Of a stretch of 64,000 nt of DNA, positions 37,413-51,062 are shown in pieces; position 1 is the stretch's first letter; each line of letters begins with the position of its first letter. A model generated the notes under the pieces. That model searched no databases. It saw only the letters and a list, made by a program, of their open reading frames with translations, and was not told where the DNA came from. Source of the stretch: Kangiella profundi (GTDB taxonomy: Bacteria > Pseudomonadota > Gammaproteobacteria > Enterobacterales > Kangiellaceae); assembly GCF_002838765.1 (NCBI RefSeq), contig NZ_CP025120.1:2589011-2653010 (forward strand), in the 5' to 3' direction. The translations under genes and the position numbers were made by a program.

Positions 37413-38861
37413 ATGCAATACGCAACCATCATTCGTATACTAGGCATCTTGCTGATGGTCTTCAGTCTGACCATGCTACCGCCTGCGATTGTTTCTGCTA
37501 TCTATGAAGATGGCGGTGGTAGTGCCTTCATCAGTACATTTTTACTATCACTGATTACTGGTTTTGTCCTTTTCTGGCCAAAACGAAAAGCACGTGCAGA
37601 ACTCAAAATTCGCGATGGCTTTTTAATTGTTGTTCTGTTCTGGACGGTACTGAGCACTTTTGGTGCAGTGCCTTTTATATTGGCTCAATCACTTCCAGTA
37701 AGCTTAGCTGATGCCGTTTTTGAGTCTTTTTCAGGTCTAACAACTACTGGCGCAACAGTTATTAGTGGTCTTGATGACCTGCCACACTCAATCCTGTATT
37801 ACCGGCAACAGCTTCAATGGTTAGGCGGCATGGGTATCATCGTGTTAGCCGTGGCTATCCTGCCTTTGTTGGGTATTGGTGGAATGCAGCTATATCGCGC
37901 AGAAATGCCTGGACCCATGAAAGATAATAAATTAACACCAAGAATCGCCGGTACTGCCAAGGCACTTTGGTATATTTATTTAGGTATTACAATTGCCTGC
38001 GCTTTGGCCTATTGGCTTGCTGGAATGACCGCTTTTGATGCAATAGCCCATAGTTTTTCGACAGTAGCTATCGGTGGCTTTTCAACGCACGATGCCAGCA
38101 TTGGCTTTTTTGATAGCCACGCCATAGAACTGATTTGTGCCTTCTTTATGTTTCTTGCCGGGATAAACTTTGCGCTTCATTTTATTTCCGTGCGTACCCT
38201 GACTATTCGGCCTTACCTTAAAGACCCAGAGTTTAAAGGCTATTTCGGCATATTACTGGTTATTATTCTAAGCTGCACGGCTGTCCTACTTTATTATCAA
38301 GTGTACGATTTTGATGATGCTTTGGTTAAAAGCATATTTCACTCCGTTTCTATTGCCACTACAGCCGGCTTTGCCAGCGCAGACTTTTCTGCATGGCCAA
38401 CTTTGCTGCCAGTACTACTAATCTTTTCCAGTTTTATAGGTGCCAGCGCCGGTTCTACGGGTGGCGGGATGAAAGTAATTCGTGTCTTGCTGTTATTTAA
38501 GCAGGGGATGCGTGAGATTAAACGTCTTGTACACCCCAATGGAATTTTCCTGATAAAGCTTGGTAAGACATCAGTCAGCGACAGGGTAGTACAGGCCGTA
38601 TGGGGGTTCTTTGCTACTTACGTTGTGCTTTTTGTCCTGCTTATGCTTATTCTTCTTGCAGATGGACTGGACCAAATTACCGCATTCTCCGCCGTTGCGG
38701 CTTGTATGAACAACCTGGGTCCAGGATTGGGTGATGTAGCTGTCAACTATAGTGGCTTAAGTGATCTGGCAAAATACGTGCTCAGCTTCGCGATGCTTTT
38801 AGGGCGTCTTGAGATATTTACATTGCTTGTTCTATTCACGCCCTATTTTTGGCGACGTTAA
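37413..38861 (+). CDS. trkH: Trk potassium transporter subunit TrkH
   Basis: 482 aa membrane protein with four M1-P-M2 repeats. The pore loops contain SGLTTTGATV, ATIGGFSTHD-like VAIGGFSTHD, IATTAGFAS and a final MNNLGPGLG, with the selectivity Gly in each. Potassium uptake with TrkA just upstream. Ends 6 bases before the convergent acyltransferase gene, and no clear terminator is visible between them. Confidence 0.95.
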   Translation: MQYATIIRILGILLMVFSLTMLPPAIVSAIYEDGGGSAFISTFLLSLITGFVLFWPKRKARAELKIRDGFLIVVLFWTVLSTFGAVPFILAQSLPVSLADAVFESFSGLTTTGATVISGLDDLPHSILYYRQQLQWLGGMGIIVLAVAILPLLGIGGMQLYRAEMPGPMKDNKLTPRIAGTAKALWYIYLGITIACALAYWLAGMTAFDAIAHSFSTVAIGGFSTHDASIGFFDSHAIELICAFFMFLAGINFALHFISVRTLTIRPYLKDPEFKGYFGILLVIILSCTAVLLYYQVYDFDDALVKSIFHSVSIATTAGFASADFSAWPTLLPVLLIFSSFIGASAGSTGGGMKVIRVLLLFKQGMREIKRLVHPNGIFLIKLGKTSVSDRVVQAVWGFFATYVVLFVLLMLILLADGLDQITAFSAVAACMNNLGPGLGDVAVNYSGLSDLAKYVLSFAMLLGRLEIFTLLVLFTPYFWRR

Positions 38862-38867
38862 TTATTC

Positions 38868-39773
38868 CTATTTTCGATAAACGTTTTTTGAGCCATCTTT
38901 AGTGGTTTTAAAGCGCTTATATGACCACTGATACTGTTCTGGGAATCGTCTAATGATGTTTTCCAAGTGCTGATTTACTTTCTCTGCATAAATTAATTCA
39001 TCAAGTTCTGGATCTATATCCAATGGTTCCAGATGAATATCAAACTTACCCGTTTCATTTCTGATAGCGGCTATTTGAAAAACTTCTGCATTACTTTTCT
39101 GCTGAACTTTTTGTACCAAAGTCATGGTTAGCGCTGGCTGGTTAAAGAAAGGTACGAACACACCTGCGCGTCGACCAGGTTCCTGATCGCTTAGAATTGC
39201 TGCAACCTGGGCCTGTTGCAGTGCTTCAATAAGATGAAGTACACCCTTGCTGTTGCCTTTAACCATGGTGGTTTCATTTTTACAGCGACCTTTGCAGATA
39301 ACTTCGTCCATTTCCAATTGGCGAGGAGGGCGGTACATACAATGAAACTTATAGCGACTGCCAAGGTAATATAGGGCTACTTCCCAATTCCCAAGATGCG
39401 CACCCGTGATTAGCACACCCTTTCCACTTTCTAATGTTGCTTTAACCGCTTCTTCACCATAAACATTATCGAGCCATTTCTCAGCATCTTTTCTACACCA
39501 AACTTTGGCTGCTTCTGTAAATAGTCGGCCTGTATTAATCAAGCTTTGATGAATGATTTCCTGCTGCTGTTCTTTAGTCAGTTCTGGTAGACAAAGCTCA
39601 ATATTGGTTTTACTGGTTATATAGGCTCGACTTTTGGTCCAACGACTCATTTTGGCAAATAAATATGCTATCCAGCGACCGACAAAAACCGGCAGCACAG
39701 AAAATATTCGAATCATGCTACGGATTAAAAATACTTTTGTTGGGCTGGAAGTAACTGCTTTACCTTTTGCCAT
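38868..39773 (-). CDS. LpxL/HtrB-type lipid A acyltransferase
   Basis: 301 aa with an N-terminal membrane anchor (about residues 18-40). Catalytic HX4(D/E) motif in GAHLGNWEVALYYLG, and a later LSDQEPGRRAGVFVPFF, characteristic of lipid A late acyltransferases. It would add a secondary acyl chain to lipid A (LpxL or LpxM), but which position is not decidable by eye. It is a separate protein from the acyltransferase half of the pigment-cluster fusion at 1333-3066. Convergent with trkH; dsbA is upstream with a terminator between them. Confidence 0.86.
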   Translation of the reverse strand: MAKGKAVTSSPTKVFLIRSMIRIFSVLPVFVGRWIAYLFAKMSRWTKSRAYITSKTNIELCLPELTKEQQQEIIHQSLINTGRLFTEAAKVWCRKDAEKWLDNVYGEEAVKATLESGKGVLITGAHLGNWEVALYYLGSRYKFHCMYRPPRQLEMDEVICKGRCKNETTMVKGNSKGVLHLIEALQQAQVAAILSDQEPGRRAGVFVPFFNQPALTMTLVQKVQQKSNAEVFQIAAIRNETGKFDIHLEPLDIDPELDELIYAEKVNQHLENIIRRFPEQYQWSYKRFKTTKDGSKNVYRK

Positions 39774-39792
39774 TAATTATCTGCCTATAGAA

Positions 39793-39818
39793 AAAATGCC
39801 GGCGAACCGGCATTTATT
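39793..39818 (-). terminator. Rho-independent terminator of dsbA
   Basis: Stem AAATGCCGG/CCGGCATTT; on the minus strand the loop is the stable UUCG type closed by G-C pairs and is followed by TTTTTTC. It lies about 17 bases after the dsbA stop. Confidence 0.85.
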
Positions 39819-39834
39819 ATAACTTGAATATTAT

Positions 39835-40446
39835 TTATTGTGCTTTTTCCATTGGGAATTTGCTCAACATATAGTCCAGCTTTTCGTAGCTTTCAATCTT
39901 GTACTTCTGATTCACCACGAACATTGGGAAACTCATCACCTTGAATTCACGGGCTAGTTTTTTAGCATGTTGAACTTTGCTTTCCACAGCAAATGAGCTG
40001 TAGGCTTTTTCAAATTCTTCCTGTGAAATACCAGCTGCTTGGAAAATTGGAATTAAATCTTCTTTCGATTTAATGATTTTTTTCTGTGCATGCCATTGAT
40101 TAAAGATTGCAGGATGTACTTTATCCAGCACGCCTAATACTTCTGCTGTGTAGTAACCATAGGTCAAATGAGGCACCTGAGGTAAAAACACCGGAACTTG
40201 TTTGAATTCAACTTCTTCAGGCTTAGTTGGTTCCCATTTATGCAAAAAGCCTTCTACGTTGTAGCAGTGTGGGCAAGTATATGAAAAGAATTCCATGACT
40301 TCTGGTTTGTTGACGCCTTTAGCACCAGAAATAATCGAGTAATCTTTGCCTTCTTTCGCTTCACTAGCAGTATTTGCTTCTGCACAAGCTACTTGAGTTA
40401 ATGCTAATAGTGCTAAAGCAGCACCAAATAATGTTTTCAATTTCAT
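39835..40446 (-). CDS. dsbA: Periplasmic thiol:disulfide interchange protein DsbA
   Basis: 203 aa with a signal peptide (cleavage near ACAEAN). The active site is CPHC in FFSYTCPHCYNVEGFLHKW, typical of oxidising DsbA. The cis-Pro loop reads VMSFPMFVV, so Phe precedes the cis-proline where E. coli has Val. Oxidises exported proteins; DsbB is not in the window. Transcribed alone, with its own terminator. Confidence 0.92.
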   Translation of the reverse strand: MKLKTLFGAALALLALTQVACAEANTASEAKEGKDYSIISGAKGVNKPEVMEFFSYTCPHCYNVEGFLHKWEPTKPEEVEFKQVPVFLPQVPHLTYGYYTAEVLGVLDKVHPAIFNQWHAQKKIIKSKEDLIPIFQAAGISQEEFEKAYSSFAVESKVQHAKKLAREFKVMSFPMFVVNQKYKIESYEKLDYMLSKFPMEKAQ

Positions 40447-40458
40447 TGATGTCTCCGG

Positions 40459-42288
40459 TTATTCTACAGTTACAGATTTCGCCAGATTTCGTGGCTGATC
40501 AACGTCTGTACCTTTAATCACAGCTACATAATAAGATAACAACTGCATCGGTATTGTGTACACCATTGGTGCAGTTATTGCGTACTGACTCTTTATTGGA
40601 AAGACGGTTATACCATCAGAACTCTGAATATTAGCTGACTCATCGGCAAAAACAAAGAGTTGGCCGCCTCTTGAACGTACTTCTTCAATATTTGACTTAA
40701 GTTTCTCAAGCAAATTATCTTTCGGTGCAACCACCACAATTGGCATTTCTTTATCAATCAGGGCCAGTGGACCGTGTTTTAGCTCGCCAGCAGCATAGGC
40801 TTCAGCATGAATATAAGAAATTTCTTTCAATTTCAGGGCTGCTTCCATAGCAATCGGGTATTGCTGACCACGTCCAAGGAAAAGTGTATGGTGCTTTTCG
40901 GCAAAGGCTTCTGACAAGTCTTCAATTGCTTCAGCCTGTTCCAACGCCGACTGAATTTCATTGGGTAAATGCTCCAACGCATCGACAATTGACTTTTCTT
41001 TTTCCTCATCCAGACCCTGTGCCTTACCAATGGTAACCATTAATAACATCAACGAAACCAACTGGGCAGTGAAAGCCTTTGTTGAAGCGACTCCAATCTC
41101 TGTTCCGGCACGCGTTAACAAAGTAAAGTCTGACTCACGAACCATTGAGGAAGCAGGGGAGTTACATACCGTTAACGTTCCGAGGTAACCTTGCTCTTTG
41201 GCTTTTTTCAGTGCTGCCAAGGTATCAGCCGTTTCCCCAGACTGTGAAATCGTAATAAACAGACTATTTGGTAATATTGCAGTTTCTCGATATCGGTACT
41301 CACTGGCAATTTCCACAAGACATGGGATATTCAGATAATCTTCAATCCAGTATTTTGCTACCAGTGCCGCATGGTAACTGGTGCCACAGGCAATAATCTG
41401 TACAGCTCGGGTGTCCGCAAATACTTTATTTGCGTTTGCGCCCAGCGTTTCGATAATAATTTTATGATTAACCAAACGTCCTTCAAGGGTGTCATTGACT
41501 ACCTGGGGCTGCTCAAAGATTTCTTTAAGCATGAAGTGGCGGTAACGGCCTTTATCTACTGCATCATGTTGAATATCAGACGTTTCGAACTCACGCTCAA
41601 CCTGATTTCCATTACTGTCTAATATCGTTACGCCATCACGACGCACCTCGGCCACTTCACCTTCTTCAAGATAGATAAAATCACGGGTAACTGGTAATAA
41701 TGCCAATTGATCGGATGCTACGAAATATTCACCGATACCTTTACCGATTACCAATGGGCTACCAGAACGAGCAACCACCATTTTATTTGGATCGTTAGCA
41801 TCAATCGCAACAGTCCCGTAAGCACCATCGAGTTTTTTGGTGGTTTTCTGCAAAGCCTCTAATAAGCTAGAACTTGTTTTCAATTCCTCATGCAAACAGT
41901 GAGCCATCACTTCGGTGTCAGTATCTGATGCAAAGGTATAGCCTTTGGCTTTTAACTCATCACGTAGCTCGTCATGGTTTTCAATAATGCCATTATGAAC
42001 CAGTGCAATATTATTTTCCGACATGTGAGGGTGTGCATTTCGCTCACTTGGCTCACCATGGGTTGCCCAACGAGTATGCGCTATACCCAGTCCACCTGGT
42101 AGAGGGGTTTCATTCAAGGCTTGCTGCAACTCAGATACCTTACCCAGGCGTCTTAATCGCTGAATTTCATTATCATTATAAATTGCAAGACCAGCTGAAT
42201 CGTATCCACGATATTCCAATCGTTTCAATCCTTCTACTAAAATCTGGCTTACATCTCGCTGCGCAATTGCTCCAACAATGCCACACAT
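40459..42288 (-). CDS. glmS: Glutamine-fructose-6-phosphate aminotransferase
   Basis: 609 aa. N-terminal glutaminase domain starts [10 protein letters not shown] with the nucleophile Cys2 and has [13 protein letters not shown]; two SIS sugar-isomerase domains contain [13 protein letters not shown] and [14 protein letters not shown]; the C-terminus is [13 protein letters not shown]. Makes glucosamine-6-phosphate for cell-wall and lipid A precursors. Its ATG shares one base with the glmU stop (TAATG), so the two are coupled. No glmS ribozyme, as expected for this phylum. Confidence 0.97.
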   Translation of the reverse strand: MCGIVGAIAQRDVSQILVEGLKRLEYRGYDSAGLAIYNDNEIQRLRRLGKVSELQQALNETPLPGGLGIAHTRWATHGEPSERNAHPHMSENNIALVHNGIIENHDELRDELKAKGYTFASDTDTEVMAHCLHEELKTSSSLLEALQKTTKKLDGAYGTVAIDANDPNKMVVARSGSPLVIGKGIGEYFVASDQLALLPVTRDFIYLEEGEVAEVRRDGVTILDSNGNQVEREFETSDIQHDAVDKGRYRHFMLKEIFEQPQVVNDTLEGRLVNHKIIIETLGANANKVFADTRAVQIIACGTSYHAALVAKYWIEDYLNIPCLVEIASEYRYRETAILPNSLFITISQSGETADTLAALKKAKEQGYLGTLTVCNSPASSMVRESDFTLLTRAGTEIGVASTKAFTAQLVSLMLLMVTIGKAQGLDEEKEKSIVDALEHLPNEIQSALEQAEAIEDLSEAFAEKHHTLFLGRGQQYPIAMEAALKLKEISYIHAEAYAAGELKHGPLALIDKEMPIVVVAPKDNLLEKLKSNIEEVRSRGGQLFVFADESANIQSSDGITVFPIKSQYAITAPMVYTIPMQLLSYYVAVIKGTDVDQPRNLAKSVTVE

Positions 42289-43676
42289 TATTTCTTTTCC
42301 TCTATTTTTTTCTTAGTCTGTTTTTTAACAGGCCGTGCCCAGTTTTCAATGTGTTTTTGGGCAACACGGCTAATGCAAAGTTCACCTGCAGCAACATCTT
42401 TTGTAACTGTTGTGCCAGCACCTATGGTTGCGCCTTTGCCTACGCTAACTGGCGCAACCAGCTGGGAATCCGAACCAATGAATGCGTCATCTTCAATGAT
42501 AGTCTTATATTTGTTGGCGCCGTCATAGTTACAGGTAATAACTCCGGCACCAATGTTTACACCAGTTCCGACCTCGGCATCACCGATATAGCTCAGGTGA
42601 CTTGCCTTACTTCCTTGGCCCATTACTGTATTTTTTGTTTCTACAAAGTTACCGATAAATGCACCTTGAGATAACTGCGTGCCCGGTCTTATTCTTGCAA
42701 AAGGTCCTACCGAACACTCTGACTCAATGACCGCACCTTCGATAATACTGTTGGGCTTTATTATGCAATTGGTACCGATCTTTGAATTAATAAGGATTGA
42801 GTTAGCGCCAATCTGGCTTCCTCGGCCGATTGAAACATCACCCTCAATAATGACATTCACATCAATTACAACATCGGTAGCACAAATCAAATTACCACGA
42901 ACATCAAATCGAGCTGGATCAATTAAGGTAATACCTTCATTCATCAGTTGCTCTGCTTGTTGCTGCTGAAAAGCTCTTTCCAGTTGTGCCAATTGGATAC
43001 GGCTATTGACTCCTTCAACTTCAATGGCAGAAGAAGGGTGACAGGCTCTGACGCCTCCTTCTTCAGCAGCCATTGCTATAGTGTCTGTCAGGTAATATTC
43101 TCCCTGCGCATTGTTATTATCTATGTTAGATAACCACTGTTTTAGCTTGCCACTGCCGACCGACATAATACCGGTGTTTACTTCATTTATTGCAAGCTGA
43201 TCCATGCTTGCGTCTTTCTGCTCTACAATGGCAGTTACCCGGCCGTCGCTGTTTCGAATAATTCGGCCATAACCAGACGGATCTTTCAGCTTTACAGTTA
43301 GTAGTCCGATGCCATCCTTAGGCTGAGCATCTATAAGCTGTTTAAGCGTTTCTTTTTGAATCAGTGGAACATCACCATAAAGCACAAGAACTTGATTACC
43401 TTCAACAACGTGTGGTAACGCCTGATCTACTGCATGGCCGGTACCTAGTTGCTCTGACTGTTCAGCAATAATAATATCCTGTTCAGCTACGCTGGATCTA
43501 ACCTGCTCAATTTCATGTCCAGCGACAACAATAACTTGTTCAGGCTGCAGCTGTTGCGCAGCATCAATGACATGCTGAAGCATGCTTTTGCCGGCGATTT
43601 TGTGCAACACTTTTGGCATATTTGATTGCATGCGAGTTCCTTTACCCGCTGCCAAGATAACGATACTTAAACCCAT
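42288..43676 (-). CDS. glmU: Bifunctional UDP-GlcNAc pyrophosphorylase/GlcN-1-P acetyltransferase
   Basis: 462 aa. N-terminal uridyltransferase with [18 protein letters not shown] and LYGDVPLI; C-terminal left-handed beta-helix acetyltransferase with hexapeptide repeats (about residues 250-440) and [20 protein letters not shown]. Catalyses the last two steps to UDP-GlcNAc. Directly downstream of the ATP synthase operon in the usual gammaproteobacterial order. The basic C-terminal tail ([12 protein letters not shown]) is non-conserved. Confidence 0.97.
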   Translation of the reverse strand: MGLSIVILAAGKGTRMQSNMPKVLHKIAGKSMLQHVIDAAQQLQPEQVIVVAGHEIEQVRSSVAEQDIIIAEQSEQLGTGHAVDQALPHVVEGNQVLVLYGDVPLIQKETLKQLIDAQPKDGIGLLTVKLKDPSGYGRIIRNSDGRVTAIVEQKDASMDQLAINEVNTGIMSVGSGKLKQWLSNIDNNNAQGEYYLTDTIAMAAEEGGVRACHPSSAIEVEGVNSRIQLAQLERAFQQQQAEQLMNEGITLIDPARFDVRGNLICATDVVIDVNVIIEGDVSIGRGSQIGANSILINSKIGTNCIIKPNSIIEGAVIESECSVGPFARIRPGTQLSQGAFIGNFVETKNTVMGQGSKASHLSYIGDAEVGTGVNIGAGVITCNYDGANKYKTIIEDDAFIGSDSQLVAPVSVGKGATIGAGTTVTKDVAAGELCISRVAQKHIENWARPVKKQTKKKIEEKK

Positions 43677-43782
43677 AATATAGTCATTTTTCCTGAATAA
43701 GCGCGCATTTTACCATTAAAGTGTGATTTTGAATCCTTCTACTTCTAATTATTTAGACTGATTCAATTCTTTTGATTCACCC

Positions 43783-43810
43783 ATAAAAAAAGGTGGCAAA
43801 GCCACCTTTA
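43783..43810 (-). terminator. Rho-independent terminator of the ATP synthase operon
   Basis: Stem AAAGGTGGC/GCCACCTTT with a 3-base loop; seven T follow on the minus strand. It is 21 bases after the atpC stop and before glmU, so glmU-glmS need their own promoter or read-through. Confidence 0.85.
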
Positions 43811-43830
43811 GTTCGGATCATAATTAAGTT

Positions 43831-44256
43831 TTACTTGCCTGATTTCTTGCGAATGGCACGTAATGTTCTTAACTGGGCTACTGCTTCTGCAAGTTCAGCC
43901 GCCGCTTTAGAGTATTCAATCTCTGAGCTTTGATCCTGAAGTGCTTCACGAGCCATTTTTTCCGCTTCCAGAGCTTTCGCTTCATCCACATCTTCTGCAC
44001 GAACCGCCGTATCAGCAAGTACGGTTACAACGTGTGGTTGAACTTCAAGCATACCACCAGATACAAAGAAAAACTCTTCCTCGCCACCTGGTAACGTGAC
44101 CTTGATTGGCCCTGGGTTCAGGGACGTTAGCAAAGGGGCATGGCCTGGCTCAACACCAAGCTCACCCAAGTCACCGTTTGCAATCAATCGCTCAACTTTA
44201 CCAGAGAAGATTGATTCCTCGGCGCTAACGATATCCAAATGTACTGTCATTGCCAT
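43831..44256 (-). CDS. atpC: ATP synthase epsilon subunit
   Basis: 141 aa. The start [14 protein letters not shown] aligns with E. coli MAMTYHLDVVSAEQ; the beta-sandwich carries [14 protein letters not shown] and [16 protein letters not shown], and the C-terminal helical hairpin (about 88-138) is complete, so the inhibitory form is likely functional. Part of the F1 central stalk. Last gene of the operon. Confidence 0.97.
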   Translation of the reverse strand: MAMTVHLDIVSAEESIFSGKVERLIANGDLGELGVEPGHAPLLTSLNPGPIKVTLPGGEEEFFFVSGGMLEVQPHVVTVLADTAVRAEDVDEAKALEAEKMAREALQDQSSEIEYSKAAAELAEAVAQLRTLRAIRKKSGK

Positions 44257-44282
44257 TAGGTCCCCCTAATTTTAGGGCTGGA

Positions 44283-45701
<1,419 letters not shown>

Positions 45702-45709
45702 TTATTGCG

Positions 45710-46570
45710 TTATACCGCAGCCGCACCTGCACAAATCTCAGAAAGCTCTTGAGTAATCGCAGCCTGACGAGCTTTGTTGTAAACCAACTCAAGATCATCA
45801 ATAAGGTCACCGGCGTTATCAGATGCTGCTTTCATTGCAACCATTCTCGCCGCCTGTTCACATGCGATATTTTCAACCACTGCCTGATAAACCTGTGATT
45901 CTATGAAACGAACCATCAATTTATCTAACAAAGGTTTAGCTTCTGGTTCATACAAATAATCCCAGTGATGCTTAAGCTCGTCGTCTTGTCCTGCAGGTAG
46001 AGGTAATAACTGTTCCACCACAGGGCTTTGTGTCATTGAGTTAACAAACTCATTAGTCACAACGAACAAACGATCAATTCGCTTTTCATCGTAGGCTTTT
46101 AGCATAACTTTAACTGAACCAATCAGATCTTCGATTTCAGGGGTATCGCCCAGGTTCGAAGTCTTAGCAACAACTGATCCGCCAAACTTACGGAAGAAAG
46201 AAGTCGCTTTATTGCCGATTAGGCACAAGTCAATTTCGATATCCTGTTCAGACCAGGTTTTCATATCGTTTAATGCAGCTTTGAACAAGTTAATGTTCAA
46301 ACCACCACATAAACCACGGTCAGTGGATATGACAATATATCCAACACGTTTTACATCTCTTTCAGAGATATAAGCATGTCGGTATTCTGGAGTACCTTGT
46401 GCAATGTGCTTGATCACGTTGCGGATTTTCTCGGCATAAGGACGAGAAGCCGCCATACGATCTTGCGCTTTACGCATTTTACTCGCAGCAACCATTTCCA
46501 TTGCTGAAGTAATTTTTTGCGTATTTTTAATCGACCCTATTTTGGTACGAATCTCTTTAGCGCCTGACAT
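45710..46570 (-). CDS. atpG: ATP synthase gamma subunit
   Basis: 286 aa. Coiled-coil rotor ends: N-terminal [20 protein letters not shown] and C-terminal [31 protein letters not shown], with the Rossmann-like lobe containing [10 protein letters not shown] between them. Central rotating shaft of F1. Standard position between atpA and atpD. Confidence 0.98.
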   Translation of the reverse strand: MSGAKEIRTKIGSIKNTQKITSAMEMVAASKMRKAQDRMAASRPYAEKIRNVIKHIAQGTPEYRHAYISERDVKRVGYIVISTDRGLCGGLNINLFKAALNDMKTWSEQDIEIDLCLIGNKATSFFRKFGGSVVAKTSNLGDTPEIEDLIGSVKVMLKAYDEKRIDRLFVVTNEFVNSMTQSPVVEQLLPLPAGQDDELKHHWDYLYEPEAKPLLDKLMVRFIESQVYQAVVENIACEQAARMVAMKAASDNAGDLIDDLELVYNKARQAAITQELSEICAGAAAV

Positions 46571-46638
46571 AGTATGTTTCCAGTCTTAATCTAATTAATT
46601 GGTGAAAGCACAAAAGGGTGCATAGCACCCTGATGTAT

Positions 46639-48186
46639 TTACCAAGTTTGGGTAGCCTTAAATTTGGTTACCGCTTCCTCAAGTTTGCCTGCAACTTCGT
46701 CGTTGTAATCACATTTTTCATTGATTTCTTTCAACAAGTCAGCGTGCTGGTTCTTGAAGTAATCTAACAATGCAGATTCAAAATCACCTACTTTGCTGAT
46801 TTCAACATCTTTCAAGTGGCCTTTCTCAGCTGCATACAATGATACAGCCATCTCAGCTACTGATAATGGAGCATATTGATTCTGCTTCATCAATTCAGTT
46901 ACGCGTTGACCATGCTCTAGCTGTGCACGAGTTGCATCATCAAGATCCGATGCGAACTGAGCAAATGCTGCAAGTTCACGATACTGAGCTAATGCAAGAC
47001 GAACACCACCACCAAGTTTCTTGATGATTTTAGTCTGTGCTGCACCACCTACACGAGATACCGATAGACCCGCATTTACCGCTGGACGGATACCTGCGTT
47101 GAATAAGTCAGTTTCAAGGAAAATCTGACCATCAGTAATCGAAATCACGTTGGTTGGTACGAATGCAGATACGTCACCAGCCTGAGTTTCAATGATTGGC
47201 AATGCCGTCAAAGAACCTGTTTGACCTTTAACTTCACCATTAGTGAATTTTTCTACATAGTCAGCGTTAACACGCGCTGCACGCTCTAGAAGACGCGAGT
47301 GCAAATAGAAAACGTCACCAGGATATGCTTCACGACCTGGAGGACGACGTAGCAACAATGAAATCTGACGGTAAGCCCAAGCTTGTTTAGTCAAATCATC
47401 ATATACGATTAAGCCATCTTCACCGCGGTCACGGAAGTATTCGCCCATGGTACAGCCTGCAAACGGAGCAATAAATTGCAACGCAGCAGAATCAGAAGCA
47501 GATGCAGCAACAATGATGGTGTGATCCATCGCGCCATGCTCTTCTAATTTACGAACGATACCAGCGATTGTTGAAGCTTTTTGACCAACCGCTACATAAA
47601 CACAGATAACGCCTGTGCCTTTCTGGTTGATAATTGCATCAACTGCAATCGCAGTTTTACCAGTCTGACGGTCACCAATAATCAATTCACGCTGACCACG
47701 ACCAACCGGGATCATGGCATCAATTGACTTGATACCTGTTTGTACAGGCTGATCAACTGATTGACGCTCAATTACACCTGGTGCAATTTTCTCAACAGGT
47801 GAGAAACCGTCATTATCAATTGGACCTTTACCGTCAATTGGATTACCTAAAGCGTCAACCACACGGCCTAATAGACCACGGCCAACAGGTACTTCCAAAA
47901 TACGGCCAGTACATTTAGCAGTCATGCCTTCAACGATATCGGTATAGTCACCTAGAACAACCGCACCCACAGAGTCGCGCTCAAGGTTTAAGGCCATACC
48001 GTACTTACCGCCAGGCAATTCAATCATTTCACCAGCCATTACGTCTGTTAGGCCGTGAATACGTAAAATACCGTCAGATACGCTGACGATAGTACCTTCA
48101 TTGCGAGCTTCGCTCACGACTTCAAAAGAGTCGATACGCTTTTTAATTAGCTCGCTAATTTCTGATGGATTCAGTTGCACACTCAT
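46639..48186 (-). CDS. atpA: ATP synthase alpha subunit
   Basis: 515 aa non-catalytic nucleotide-binding subunit. Begins [19 protein letters not shown]-loop [20 protein letters not shown]-type [23 protein letters not shown] and the Arg-finger region [15 protein letters not shown]. Full-length, next to atpH (12-base gap). Confidence 0.98.
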   Translation of the reverse strand: MSVQLNPSEISELIKKRIDSFEVVSEARNEGTIVSVSDGILRIHGLTDVMAGEMIELPGGKYGMALNLERDSVGAVVLGDYTDIVEGMTAKCTGRILEVPVGRGLLGRVVDALGNPIDGKGPIDNDGFSPVEKIAPGVIERQSVDQPVQTGIKSIDAMIPVGRGQRELIIGDRQTGKTAIAVDAIINQKGTGVICVYVAVGQKASTIAGIVRKLEEHGAMDHTIIVAASASDSAALQFIAPFAGCTMGEYFRDRGEDGLIVYDDLTKQAWAYRQISLLLRRPPGREAYPGDVFYLHSRLLERAARVNADYVEKFTNGEVKGQTGSLTALPIIETQAGDVSAFVPTNVISITDGQIFLETDLFNAGIRPAVNAGLSVSRVGGAAQTKIIKKLGGGVRLALAQYRELAAFAQFASDLDDATRAQLEHGQRVTELMKQNQYAPLSVAEMAVSLYAAEKGHLKDVEISKVGDFESALLDYFKNQHADLLKEINEKCDYNDEVAGKLEEAVTKFKATQTW

Positions 48187-48198
48187 GCTTCTTCCTCA

Positions 48199-48735
48199 CT
48201 AAGCTCTTAGCGTTTCGGAAAGCTTGTTGAGCTTACCGCGTACGGATCCGTCAATTACCATATCGCCAGCCTTAATAACCAGACCACCAATCATGGACGA
48301 ATCTACTTGTGTTTGAATATTAACTTTACGACCAAGTTTTGCCGTTAACTTTTCAGTTAAACGTTGCAATTGATCATCGCTTAATGCTGCTGCAGAAGTA
48401 ACTTCTACTTCAACGGCTTTGTCATAATCCGCTTTTAAAACATCAAAACGAACTTTTATCGCTGGCAAAGCTTCTAAACGATGGTTTCTTGCAAGCAACT
48501 TAATAAAGTTTTCAACTTTATCAGTTATCTGACCTTCACTTATTTTCAAAATCACTTCACCTTTTTGCTCTGCAGAAAGGGAAGGGTTACTGATAATGTT
48601 GGCCACGTCATTGTTGCTAACGGCTTGAGCGACAAAATCTAACATGCTTGCCCACTCAGATACAGTCTGAGCGCCAAGAGCATATTCGAATGCTGCTTTT
48701 GCGTATGGTCTTGCAATAGTAGTCAGCTCAGCCAT
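48199..48735 (-). CDS. atpH: ATP synthase delta subunit
   Basis: 178 aa peripheral-stalk subunit linking F1 to the b dimer. N-terminal helical domain starts TIARPYAKAAFEYAL; the C-terminal domain has VDSSMIGGLVIKAGDMVIDGSVRGKL, the family hallmark. 9 bases after atpF. Confidence 0.97.
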   Translation of the reverse strand: MAELTTIARPYAKAAFEYALGAQTVSEWASMLDFVAQAVSNNDVANIISNPSLSAEQKGEVILKISEGQITDKVENFIKLLARNHRLEALPAIKVRFDVLKADYDKAVEVEVTSAAALSDDQLQRLTEKLTAKLGRKVNIQTQVDSSMIGGLVIKAGDMVIDGSVRGKLNKLSETLRA

Positions 48736-48744
48736 AGTTAACCC

Positions 48745-49215
48745 TTATAACTCTTTAACCAGCTTTTCGAACAAATCGTTGTTCGCAGCTTCATCGATAT
48801 TTCGCTCGATTACTTTCTCAGCACCAGCTACAGCCAAGGTAGCTACTTTTGAGCGAAGCTGTTCACGAGCACGGTTAACTTCTTGCTCAATCTCAGCCAT
48901 TGCGCCATTCTTGATTTTCTCAGCTTCAGAACGAGCATCGTCCTTAGCAGAGTCAACAATTTCAGCATGACGTTTTTTGGCAGAGTCAACGATTTCTGCA
49001 GACTGTTGCTTAGCTTCACGCAACAACTCAGCAGCTTTCTCTTGAGCCAGCTCCAGATCTTTTTGACTTCTTTCAGAAGCAGCCAGACCTTCAGCAATCT
49101 TATTCTGACGTTCTTCGATTGCCTTCATGATAAAAGGCCATACGAACTTCATGCAGAACCACACGAAGCCGACGAAGAAAATCATATTGATTAATAGGGT
49201 AGCGTTGATATTCAC
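48745..49215 (-). CDS. atpF: ATP synthase b subunit
   Basis: 156 aa. One N-terminal membrane helix (about residues 5-28, [20 protein letters not shown]) followed by a long charged coiled coil rich in Ala, Glu and Lys to the C-terminus. Forms the stator dimer. A repeated EIVDSAKK segment occurs twice around residues 75-90, consistent with coiled-coil duplication. Confidence 0.97.
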   Translation of the reverse strand: MNINATLLINMIFFVGFVWFCMKFVWPFIMKAIEERQNKIAEGLAASERSQKDLELAQEKAAELLREAKQQSAEIVDSAKKRHAEIVDSAKDDARSEAEKIKNGAMAEIEQEVNRAREQLRSKVATLAVAGAEKVIERNIDEAANNDLFEKLVKEL

Positions 49216-49267
49216 GTCTATTCCCCCTCTAGTTGGTTAGTCAAAAGTAATCGTTCGGTTGTCTTAA

Positions 49268-49585
<318 letters not shown>

Positions 49586-49627
49586 CTAAAAACGAACTCT
49601 TTAAATTAGCGACTTATCTATTGGCTG

Positions 49628-50509
<882 letters not shown>

Positions 50510-50890
50510 TTAAGACGATTTAATGATTAAGGGCGCAAACCACTGTGATAACACGATAATCACATAGCCGATTAACAGTGATGGTGGGTGCACCGGTAAT
50601 ACTGTAAAAGCAAAAATCAGCAACCCTATGGTCAGCAAAATCTTCAAGCTTTCGCCAATTTTGAAAGCTTTTTGTACGGCTTCTGCTGCCTGAGCCCCTG
50701 ATTTTCTAAATACTATAGTGGCGAAAACGAAGTGTGCGACAATCACAATCAGACTTCCGACGCCCAAAGACATACTCACTTGCCAAGAGATCAGCAAGCC
50801 AATTAACACTAAAGCTACGCTAATACCTAATTGGAGTAGAACCATCTTGTAGGCCTGCTTTCGACCCTGCTTAGCTAATGATTCACTCAT
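50510..50890 (-). CDS. atpI: ATP synthase assembly protein I
   Basis: 126 aa with four hydrophobic helices (residues about 14-34, 38-58, 75-92 and 98-118), matching the AtpI/UncI family that helps c-ring assembly and Mg transport. First gene of the operon. I chose ATG 50890 (MSESLAKQGRKQAYKM), preceded by GGAAGGG about 9 bases upstream; an in-frame ATG at 50923 would add 11 residues of poor character. Confidence 0.9.
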   Translation of the reverse strand: MSESLAKQGRKQAYKMVLLQLGISVALVLIGLLISWQVSMSLGVGSLIVIVAHFVFATIVFRKSGAQAAEAVQKAFKIGESLKILLTIGLLIFAFTVLPVHPPSLLIGYVIIVLSQWFAPLIIKSS

Positions 50891-51062
50891 AAGGAGCTGC
50901 CCTTCCACCCTGCAAAACTGCATAGGTTCACCACATATTCGGGCGGCAAGTATAAAGATTTAGTGGCCTTTAATCAACCAAACCTCGGCGAAAAAACACA
51001 AAATTTAAAGGTCTTGCAGCCCTCTATTCATAAGTAGAACTAATCCACCTAAACCTTGTGTT

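Noticed and set aside
43783-43810. Repeat element after atpC
   Set aside because: It is a simple hairpin plus T-run, fully explained as the operon terminator.
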